From: JAUWQU01 sp964564285
GTDB taxonomy: Bacteria; Planctomycetota; Phycisphaerae; SM23-33
Assembly (NCBI GenBank): GCA_964564285.1
Contig: CAZMBZ010000295.1
Coordinates: 1 to 6,365, forward strand
Length of the DNA: 6,365 nucleotides
Reading direction: 5' to 3'
Every line of letters begins with the position of its first letter. The first letter of the stretch is position 1. This document shows positions 1 to 5,670 of this stretch, one piece after another. Under the pieces are notes generated by a model. That model searched no databases, was not told the origin of the DNA, and was given only the letters and a program-made list of their open reading frames with translations. A program made the translations under genes and the position numbers.

Positions 1-483
1 TCGCGTCGCCCGGAGATATACAAAGAGGTCCTCGCCCAGCAAAAAAAGGACCCGGCGCGATATCGGCGGACGCTCGGCAGAATCTATCCGTTCATCGTCA
101 AGATGCGCAAGCTGCCCGAGCCGGTCGCCCGGGCATATGAGACGCTCCAGCAAACGCACGTGACATTGTGGCGGCTCGCCCGAGAATACAACTCCGCCAA
201 GACCGCGGATAAGAAGCAGGATGTCGAAAGCAGAATGGTGGCCCAGGCCCGCAAGCAGTTCGAGGCCGAGCAACTCGTCAGAGGCCAACGACTGGCCAAT
301 CTCGAAGAACAAATTCGCAACCTCAAAGCCGAACTCGCCCGGCGGGCCAACGACCGCGAAACCGTTATCAAGGAAACACTTGAAAGGTTCAAACGCGGCG
401 TCAAACGTTACAGAAAGTCCGGTGAAAAGAGCGACCGACCGCGACCCTCGCATACCAGGAAGACCGGCAAAACCAAGGACTGA
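1..483 (+). CDS. Basic coiled-coil protein of unknown function, 3' part only
   Basis: The reading frame is open from the first base of the window to a TGA at 481-483, giving 160 residues with the N-terminus missing. The first methionine, at base 103, is probably internal, because the residues before it (KKDPARYRRTLGRIYPFIVK) have the same charged helical character as what follows. Residues about 84-134 form a predicted coiled coil rich in E, R, K, L and A (for example LANLEEQIRNLKAELARR). The last 25 or so residues are a lysine/arginine-rich, probably disordered tail. No signal peptide, membrane segment or catalytic motif is visible in this part. Planctomycetes carry many hypothetical proteins of this kind, with a charged helical body, a 'DP.-Y' motif and a basic end; membership of that group is my impression, not a search result. 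It lies 39 nt upstream of ispH on the same strand, so co-transcription is possible, but a hairpin separates them. Coding status is well supported; function is unknown. Confidence 0.75.
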   Translation, partial: SRRPEIYKEVLAQQKKDPARYRRTLGRIYPFIVKMRKLPEPVARAYETLQQTHVTLWRLAREYNSAKTADKKQDVESRMVAQARKQFEAEQLVRGQRLANLEEQIRNLKAELARRANDRETVIKETLERFKRGVKRYRKSGEKSDRPRPSHTRKTGKTKD

Positions 484-500
484 TCGCGACCGCCTTGCCC

Positions 501-521
501 ATACGCCCCCCGCTGGCGTAT
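501..521 (+). promoter_or_regulatory. GC-rich hairpin abutting the ispH start codon
   Basis: The arms ATACGCC (501-507) and GGCGTAT (515-521) are perfect 7-bp inverted repeats around a 7-nt loop, CCCCGCT. The hairpin begins 17 nt after the stop of the coiled-coil gene and ends one base before the ATG at 523. It fills the space where a Shine-Dalgarno sequence for ispH would lie, and no SD-like purine stretch is seen there. No U-tract follows, so it is not a standard intrinsic terminator. It could attenuate read-through or restrict ribosome access to ispH. Confidence 0.45.
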
Positions 522-522
522 C

Positions 523-1698
523 ATGGCGAGGATGACCAGTAACTCACCACACCAAGGCCCGCATTGCTCACCGGAGCCTGGCGGGGATCCGTTCTCCAGC
601 CCCGTCGTCGACCGCGTCCGCGAGGCGGGCAACGTCTTGAAACTCCCCCGCGGCGAGATCCGACTGCCGGAAGTGTTCGGATTCTGCCGAGGCGTCAAGC
701 GGGCTCTGACCATGCTCCAAAAGGCCGTCGCTCAGCACGCCGCCCAAGGAAAGCGATTGCTGCTGCTCGGGCAGATCATCCATAATCCATGGGTCAACGA
801 TTACTTCGAAAACCTTGGCGTGCGGATTCTCGCCCGCGAGCAAATCGAGACCTCCGCCCAACACATAACCGCCGACGACTGCGCGGTCATCCCGGCCTTC
901 GGCGTCAAGCTGCCCGTCGAGCAGCAACTACATGCCATCGGCTGTTCGATAGTCGATACCTCCTGCGGCGACGTGAGAAGACTGTGGTCATGGACGGATC
1001 GTGCATCAGCCGAAGGCTATGGAGTACTCATCTTCGGCCGGGCCGACCATGATGAGACCGTCGTCACCAAGAGCCGCCTCGATGCATCCGGCGGGCGGTA
1101 TGTAGTCGCCGGCAACCTCGACCAAACGCGCGAATTTTGCGACCTTATCACAGGACGGTGCGACCCGGCGGACTTTGCCGGAATCTTTGGCCACCACGCC
1201 ACAAATGCTTCCGGCATCGAACCTTTCACCAGACTGGCACAGGTCAGCCAGACCACCATGCTTTACGAAGACACCATCGCCGTTCGCGAACTGGTCCGGC
1301 AGGCGTTCGTCGAACGCTTCGGACCCGACGACGCCGACAGCCGACTGCTTTTTCAACCAACCGTCTGCCGCGCAACCCAGGCACGTCAGACCGCGGCCGT
1401 GCAACTCTGCCGCCAAGGCTGCGACCTCGTCGTGGTCGTTGGCGGGTTTGGCTCATCCAACACGCGCCACCTTTATGAGCTCGCTCGGCACCTGGCTCCG
1501 GCATGGTTTATCGAGACCGCCGACGCCATCCACAGCGACAGCGAGATCGAGACCTTCGACCCCGCCGCCGGACCGGGCATCGTAGCCGACTGGCTGCCAA
1601 CTCGCCGCCCACTGACTATCGGAGTTCTCGCCGGCGCATCCAGCCCCGAGGTCGTCGTCGGCGAAGTACTCGAACGTCTGGCGCAATTCCTGAGTTGA
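523..1698 (+). CDS. ispH: 4-hydroxy-3-methylbut-2-enyl diphosphate reductase, plant/cyanobacterial type
   Basis: IspH (LytB) is the cytoplasmic [4Fe-4S] enzyme that reduces HMBPP to IPP and DMAPP in the last step of the MEP pathway. All three cluster cysteines are present: C55 in GFCRGV, C148 in DTSCGDV and C282 in PTVCRATQARQ. Substrate-site residues can also be placed: H87 in IIHN, H176 and E178 in DHDETV, T244/T245 in SQTTM, S311-S312-N313 in GSSNT, and S373 in AGASSPE. The second diphosphate-binding histidine of the E. coli enzyme (AHG) is replaced by F126 in AFGV. That, the HxET motif, the longer loop before QTTM (FGHHATNASGIEPF) and the N-terminal stretch VVDRVREAG before the first cysteine all fit the longer plant/cyanobacterial clade, so the protein should be functional. 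The 391-residue length also fits that clade. The start is ATG 523, or ATG 532 three codons later; neither has a good ribosome binding site. A TTG at 637 would remove the clade-specific N-terminal segment and is less likely. Confidence 0.92.
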   Translation: MARMTSNSPHQGPHCSPEPGGDPFSSPVVDRVREAGNVLKLPRGEIRLPEVFGFCRGVKRALTMLQKAVAQHAAQGKRLLLLGQIIHNPWVNDYFENLGVRILAREQIETSAQHITADDCAVIPAFGVKLPVEQQLHAIGCSIVDTSCGDVRRLWSWTDRASAEGYGVLIFGRADHDETVVTKSRLDASGGRYVVAGNLDQTREFCDLITGRCDPADFAGIFGHHATNASGIEPFTRLAQVSQTTMLYEDTIAVRELVRQAFVERFGPDDADSRLLFQPTVCRATQARQTAAVQLCRQGCDLVVVVGGFGSSNTRHLYELARHLAPAWFIETADAIHSDSEIETFDPAAGPGIVADWLPTRRPLTIGVLAGASSPEVVVGEVLERLAQFLS

Positions 1699-2091
1699 AC
1701 CACGAAGCAAAACACCCATCAAGGCCCCGCCCGCAAACCCGCGAAAACCCATTCGACACAACCTTTCGACATAAAAGCTAAATAGCTCCCGCGCCCCCCC
1801 CGCCCCCGCATATGCCTCCGCGCCACCGGCTGACGGCACGCTCTCCCCAGCCGCACCCGCCAGGATGGCGAGCACATGGTATGAAGTCGGCGGCATATCC
1901 CCGAGCCTCCAGCAGGAAAAACGGGAGGCTTCTCACCATGGCCTTGAGATGGCCTGACGTCTCCGCAACCGGGCAGAAAACATGCTTGCTGATGTGGCGA
2001 TCGGCGATAGACTTGTCAAAGCGATCGACGGGAATCAAGTATCCGCTGCAAAAGAACGGTGCCGCAAAGATTATGACAGAAGATGACTCTT
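1699..2091. other. Intergenic region between ispH and the DUF6288 gene, no convincing gene
   Basis: About 390 bases lie between the ispH stop and the ribosome binding site of the next gene. The first part is C-rich on the + strand, including a run of eight C at 1794-1801 followed by CGCCCCC-like sequence. Small inverted repeats occur at 1858-1870 (CGCCA/TGGCG around a GGA loop) and 1903-1931. The 7-bp word TTCGACA is repeated at 1752-1758 and 1765-1771, and GCGATCG at 1997-2003 and 2021-2027. Open frames on both strands cross 1812-2060, but they lack recognisable domains and ribosome binding sites and overlap each other, so I treat them as chance. A promoter for the DUF6288 gene should lie here. 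The best match, TTGTCA at 2013 with AAGTAT 18 bp later, is too weak to call. Confidence 0.55.
1903..1931 (+). other. Inverted repeat, possible ispH transcript end
   Basis: AGCCTCC (1904-1910) and GGAGGCT (1924-1930) are perfect 7-bp arms around a 13-nt A-rich loop. One further G-T wobble pair at 1903/1931 extends the stem. No T-run follows on the + strand, so a terminator role is doubtful. The hairpin lies over 200 nt after ispH. Confidence 0.3.
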
Positions 2092-2093
2092 GG

Positions 2094-2100
2094 AAAGGAG
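2094..2100 (+). promoter_or_regulatory. Ribosome binding site fixing the DUF6288 start at 2107
   Basis: AAAGGAG sits 6 nt upstream of the ATG at 2107, which is near-ideal Shine-Dalgarno placement. An in-frame ATG at 2083 lies upstream of this site and has no ribosome binding site of its own. Choosing 2083 would also put eight extra residues (MTLGKEQD, with acidic residues) in front of a normal signal peptide. Confidence 0.85.
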
Positions 2101-2106
2101 CAGGAT

Positions 2107-5100
2107 ATGTCTACTCGGCAGAACAACCGTAAAGGCGAGATAGTGGGTTTGTGGGTGTTGGCGCTCTTGCTGCAAAGCATGGCGCTTTTCCCTGCAATCG
2201 CCGCCGCCCAAGCTCCATCTGAATATTATACCCAGCCGCAGGTATATGGTACACGTCCCAATCCTGCCGGCGAGTGCGAATTGGGGCCGATAGGGGCTAC
2301 CGGCATCGAGGCGCGTATCTATAAAGGTGTAACGGTTACCGTCGAAGGTACACAGACCAACACGCCGGCCGATGGCAAGTTTGCCAAAGGCGACGTCATT
2401 ACAGGTGTCAACGGCGTATCGCTTAAGGGTAAGAATCCATTTGTAGTGCTTGGTACGGCGCTGACCAAGGCCGAGGCCGCCAATGGTGTGTTGACCTTTG
2501 ACATAAAGTCGGCGAAAGACGGCCAGGCCAAGAAGGTCACCATCAAGATCCCCGTCCTGGGCACCTACAGCAAGACCTTCCCGCTGAAGTGTTCAAAATC
2601 CAATAAGATCATCAAGCAGGCTGCCGAGTTCTATTCGGCCAAGGATCGATTGAAAGGACACAAGTTCTTTAATGCCCTGGCGTGTCTTTTCCTGCTATCG
2701 ACCGGTGATGATGCATACGTACCACGCGTTAAGGAGTACTTCTCTCAGTTCTTGAAGAGTCCCGATGGGTGGGCCAAGGAAACCTGGGATGATGATGTTA
2801 AGGGCATTGGCGATATGACCTGGGACAACGGTTACAATGGAATCGCTTGCGCGGAATATTACCTGCGCACAGGTGATAAGTCCGTGCTGCCGATCCTGCA
2901 ACACTATTGCGATGACGCCAGGGATCGCCAGTACTGGGGCAAGGGCTGGACGCATTGGGGTCAGGGCATTAACCCCTCATATGAGGGCGCGGGCGGCCTG
3001 ATGAATGCCGCCGGCAACCAGGTGCTCGTCACGCTGCTGATGGGAAAGGAGTGCGGCGTCAACGTCGACGAGAAGACACTGCTTGGCGCATTGACGTTCT
3101 GGTACCATTTTGCAGGCCACGGTGCGATCCCTGTTACAGACACCCGCAACTGGTTTGCTTTTCGCTCTGCCGGCAGAGACGGCGCAACCGCCGCAGCAAT
3201 GCAGATCGCCTCGGGCGCGAAGGGTGATGTCTCCATCTACAAGGACGCCAAGGAATACCTGTCCATGTCCGCACTCACCAGTTGGCCATCGAGGTCGTAT
3301 AACTGGGAGGTCATCTGGCACAGCCTGGCCAGCGCATACATGCTCAAATACGATCCGGGTCTGTACTATAAGACGCAACAACGATTTCGCTGGTCTTATG
3401 ATCTGCACCGGCAGGCGTCAGGGGCTTTTTCCTATCCTCCAGGCCATCCTTCCCTGAATCCCACTGATGCAGGTATTTCGATTGCCCTGGCCTACACTGC
3501 GCCATTGAAGACCCTGCGCATAACCGGCGCTCCGCGTTCAAAGTATGCCAAGGACTTTACACTGCCCTCGCATCTGTGGGGAACCAAGGCGGATCGGGCT
3601 TTTCTCACTTCCAAACACAATCCAGATTTCTACAAGTACGGAAAAGCTGAAGAGATTCATATTCCTTTCCACCAATTGCCTGTCGGGCTTCGAGCAAAGG
3701 ACGTATCGAAGCTTGCGCTTAACACAATGCTAAAGAATGTGCGCCATGCACGATATTCAGTTCGCCTGGGTGCCGCCAAAGCCCTGCGTATGAACAAGCA
3801 CTTTGGCGAATTGGAAAAGCTGTTGCGCGATCCGGACCCGCGTCTGCGCCGGGCCGGCTTGGATGCCATTATCGACAACCGGATGTGGTGCGGGTCGCTT
3901 GTATGGGGACGCAACGCACTCAAGGCCAAAGAGTATACGCCCGGTATGATCCAGGAAATTACAAAGATCCTCGCGGACCCCAAAGAGGCGTGGTTTGTGA
4001 CGGATGCGGCGCTGTCCGCGCTGCACAATGCACCGGTAGACGCGATCAAGCGAAATATACCCAAGATCCTGCCATGGACAACCCACGAGGAGTGGTGGCT
4101 GCGCGAATCGGCGTTCATGGCATTGATGGGTCTGCAAAAGGATGACGATCTGTTTATCGAGTACCTGCCGACGCTCATAGATATGTACGTAAAGGAGTAT
4201 TACGCGAATCCAAACATAAACATGAGGAAGACGCTCACGGATGCATTGGTGCAGAAAACCAACAGCAGCCCGGCGGGCAAGTTGATCGTTGCCGGCCTCG
4301 TGCGAGCTACCCTCGAGAGCAAGGTTCTCCCCGATGTGGGCAAGAACCGACGTTCTCAAGAAGGAACGTACAACGTCATTCAGGCAGCCTTGGCATGCAG
4401 TAAATATGCGCCGGAAGCCGCGGCGGACCTCGCGAAGGCACTCACCCAGGGCGGCCGATTGAAGACGTTTGAAACCGGCAATCTAATACAGATCGTGACA
4501 GCCAAAGACGGACATATAAACGACCGATTCATTGGATTGTACCCCGCGCTTCAAACACTCGACGGGCGTCAGAAGAAGCAATTGGCCGACATTCTCTACA
4601 ATGCCTTCCGTCCGGAGTTGATCAAACGACTGGATGGGGTCGACAAGAAGACCGAAAGTAAATTGATCGATACGATTGTGGATCTGACGAAGCTGAAGAC
4701 AAACATTGCCGGCTGGGAGACCATTGGATCCCCCAAGCCAGCGGAACGCATCTGGCGATATTATTCATTCGATCCGTTGACGGCAAAGGACAAGAAACAT
4801 CCGCGACTGTTTGAGCGCTTTAGGGATGCCACGCTGCCATCAGGCATGGACAAGTGGTATATGCCCAAGTTCGATGACAGCAAGTGGAAAAGCGGAACCG
4901 CTCCGATCGGTATTGGTGAGTTCAAGGCGCACGGGCACGGTAGAATGTGGACGGCCACCCCGGACCATAGCTTTAAGAACAACTCCGACTGGGGTGATGG
5001 AGAGTTCATCCTGATGCGTACGACCTTTGATGTGACCGATGTCGACTATGATTATTATCGCCTCAGCATATTGTCGGCTCAGGGATATCAAATCTACCTG

Positions 5101-5331
5101 AATGGACACAAGATCAATTCGTATCCCTGGACTGCCCATTACCCCGAGTATAAGAAGGTAATGCTGGCAAATGTGGCAAGAAAGCATTTGAACAAGGGCG
5201 TCAACACGCTGGCTGTTTACAACCTGGTCGGGTACGAAAAGGACAAAGCGACAGAGGACTATCATGTAATCGGGCAGATGGATATCTCAATTGAAGGCCT
5301 GAAAAAAGCGGATGTGGTAGGAAAAGAGTGA
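2107..5331 (+). CDS. Large exported DUF6288-type protein: PDZ-like, helical toroid, HEAT-like, C-terminal beta-sandwich
   Basis: This is a 1074-residue protein, numbered here from the ATG at 2107. Residues 1-34 are a clear Sec signal peptide: basic R4/R8/K9, a hydrophobic core from I12 to about A33, and probable AAA|QA cleavage. Residues about 55-155 form a PDZ-like domain: LGPIGATG at 59-66, then GDVITGVNG at 95-103, ending at IPVLGTYS. Residues about 157-490 are alpha-helical with aromatic/glycine motifs typical of DUF6288 proteins: WDNGYNG, WGKGWTHWGQG (277-287), GAGGLMNAAGNQ (294-305) and GHGAIP (337-342). Residues about 530-860 look like HEAT/ARM repeats (LEKLLRDPDPRLRRAGLDAI). Residues about 880-1066 resemble a jelly-roll sugar-binding module as in GH2-like proteins: FDDSKWKSGTAPIG, then YLNGHKI, then LNKGVNTLAVYN. 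The family's activity is not established. Envelope or extracellular polymer binding or processing is inference. GC content is lower than in the flanking genes. A sulfatase follows 339 nt downstream. Confidence 0.85.
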   Translation: MSTRQNNRKGEIVGLWVLALLLQSMALFPAIAAAQAPSEYYTQPQVYGTRPNPAGECELGPIGATGIEARIYKGVTVTVEGTQTNTPADGKFAKGDVITGVNGVSLKGKNPFVVLGTALTKAEAANGVLTFDIKSAKDGQAKKVTIKIPVLGTYSKTFPLKCSKSNKIIKQAAEFYSAKDRLKGHKFFNALACLFLLSTGDDAYVPRVKEYFSQFLKSPDGWAKETWDDDVKGIGDMTWDNGYNGIACAEYYLRTGDKSVLPILQHYCDDARDRQYWGKGWTHWGQGINPSYEGAGGLMNAAGNQVLVTLLMGKECGVNVDEKTLLGALTFWYHFAGHGAIPVTDTRNWFAFRSAGRDGATAAAMQIASGAKGDVSIYKDAKEYLSMSALTSWPSRSYNWEVIWHSLASAYMLKYDPGLYYKTQQRFRWSYDLHRQASGAFSYPPGHPSLNPTDAGISIALAYTAPLKTLRITGAPRSKYAKDFTLPSHLWGTKADRAFLTSKHNPDFYKYGKAEEIHIPFHQLPVGLRAKDVSKLALNTMLKNVRHARYSVRLGAAKALRMNKHFGELEKLLRDPDPRLRRAGLDAIIDNRMWCGSLVWGRNALKAKEYTPGMIQEITKILADPKEAWFVTDAALSALHNAPVDAIKRNIPKILPWTTHEEWWLRESAFMALMGLQKDDDLFIEYLPTLIDMYVKEYYANPNINMRKTLTDALVQKTNSSPAGKLIVAGLVRATLESKVLPDVGKNRRSQEGTYNVIQAALACSKYAPEAAADLAKALTQGGRLKTFETGNLIQIVTAKDGHINDRFIGLYPALQTLDGRQKKQLADILYNAFRPELIKRLDGVDKKTESKLIDTIVDLTKLKTNIAGWETIGSPKPAERIWRYYSFDPLTAKDKKHPRLFERFRDATLPSGMDKWYMPKFDDSKWKSGTAPIGIGEFKAHGHGRMWTATPDHSFKNNSDWGDGEFILMRTTFDVTDVDYDYYRLSILSAQGYQIYLNGHKINSYPWTAHYPEYKKVMLANVARKHLNKGVNTLAVYNLVGYEKDKATEDYHVIGQMDISIEGLKKADVVGKE

Positions 5332-5359
5332 ACGTGCAGGTTCCAGATGACCATATCGG

Positions 5360-5376
5360 ATCCGCGGGAAGCGGAT
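5360..5376 (+). terminator. Short hairpin after the DUF6288 gene, weak terminator candidate
   Basis: ATCCGC (5360-5365) and GCGGAT (5371-5376) form a perfect 6-bp stem with a 5-nt GGGAA loop, starting 29 nt after the stop codon. The following bases, GTCTTGG, are not a U-tract, so efficient intrinsic termination is not expected. It may instead protect the 3' end of the mRNA. Confidence 0.3.
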
Positions 5377-5546
5377 GTCTTGGATAAAGAGTCGTATCTG
5401 CCGAACATATACAGTGCAGTGCCGCAATTATGGTGCGCGGTGTCTCCATCCTTTCGGGATTCCGCCACGCGCACTCCATAAAAAGGCCGTTCCGCGGCGT
5501 GTGCAACGCGAGTGCGGGATTGGTTCGCAACCCCAATATCGCTTAC

Positions 5547-5555
5547 TGCTATAGT
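5547..5555 (+). promoter_or_regulatory. Candidate extended -10 promoter for the sulfatase gene
   Basis: TGCTATAGT contains the TGn extension followed by TATAGT (5550-5555), five of six matches to TATAAT. No good -35 box is seen 16-18 bp upstream, which is tolerable for extended -10 promoters. Transcription would begin near 5562, giving a leader of roughly 108 nt that contains the 9-bp stem starting at 5572. The call rests on a consensus match only. Confidence 0.35.
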
Positions 5556-5571
5556 TCTCAGACACATGTCG

Positions 5572-5642
5572 CACACTTGCCTGGCGCCGTCGGCTCTAGG
5601 CACTTGGCGACAGCCAACGCTATTGTGGCACTCGCAAGTGTG
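5572..5642 (+). promoter_or_regulatory. Structured 5' leader stem-loop upstream of the sulfatase
   Basis: CACACTTGC (5572-5580) is perfectly complementary to GCAAGTGTG (5634-5642), enclosing 53 nt. Inside lies a compact hairpin, TTGGC (5604-5608) and GCCAA (5613-5617) with a GACA loop. A competing pair, TGCCT (5578-5582) with AGGCA (5598-5602), uses bases of the 5' arm of the outer stem and could form an alternative fold. The outer stem ends 15 nt before the AAAGGAG ribosome binding site. Two mutually exclusive folds near a ribosome binding site suit a regulatory leader, but I recognise no known riboswitch class. Confidence 0.4.
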
Positions 5643-5657
5643 AAGGACATCTGCATC

Positions 5658-5664
5658 AAAGGAG
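5658..5664 (+). promoter_or_regulatory. Ribosome binding site fixing a TTG start for the sulfatase
   Basis: AAAGGAG sits 6 nt upstream of TTG 5671, the same motif and spacing as for the DUF6288 gene. An in-frame TGA at 5641-5643 bounds the frame upstream. The first in-frame ATG, at 5710, would cut away the first beta-strand (NVLLI) of the sulfatase fold. Confidence 0.8.
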
Positions 5665-5670
5665 ACAATC

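Larger units (their letters stand above)
5332..5657. other. Hairpin-rich spacer between the DUF6288 and sulfatase genes
   Basis: No credible gene fits between the TGA at 5329-5331 and the sulfatase ribosome binding site. Open frames crossing it on either strand run out of phase or antisense into the sulfatase and show no domain. It holds several inverted repeats. One is at 5360-5376. CGCACTC (5470-5476) pairs with GAGTGCG (5510-5516) and encloses GCCG/CGGC. ATTGG (5519-5523) pairs with CCAAT (5533-5537). A 9-bp pair lies at 5572-5642. A candidate extended -10 element is at 5547-5555. The region therefore looks like a transcript end followed by a promoter and structured leader. Confidence 0.55.

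Noticed and set aside
637..639. TTG as an alternative ispH start giving a compact N-terminus.
   Set aside because: It would remove the VVDRVREAG segment expected in the plant/cyanobacterial clade, and the GAGG upstream is 11 nt away, which is poorly spaced.
895..909. Apparent loss of the diphosphate-binding histidine of IspH (AHG changed to AFG at F126).
   Set aside because: The same AFG motif is typical of plant and cyanobacterial IspH, and the other clade markers are present, so it is a family feature, not an inactivating mutation.
568..1896. Several minus-strand frames opposite ispH.
   Set aside because: They mirror the GC-rich codon usage of ispH; no domain is recognisable.
2013..2042. 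TTGTCA followed 18 bp later by AAGTAT as a promoter for the DUF6288 gene.
   Set aside because: The -10 box matches only three of six consensus bases; not strong enough to annotate.
1778..2113. Open minus-strand frame across the ispH-DUF6288 spacer (translation around IPVDRFDKSIADRHI), with an open plus-strand frame over the same bases.
   Set aside because: It is protein-like in places, but has no ribosome binding site, no recognised domain, a glycine-run end created by the C-tract, and a TTG start only. Two overlapping opposite frames suggest chance or a decayed remnant at most.
5516..5540. GGTTCGCAACC resembling a tRNA T-arm.
   Set aside because: No acceptor, D-arm or anticodon arm can be placed around it.
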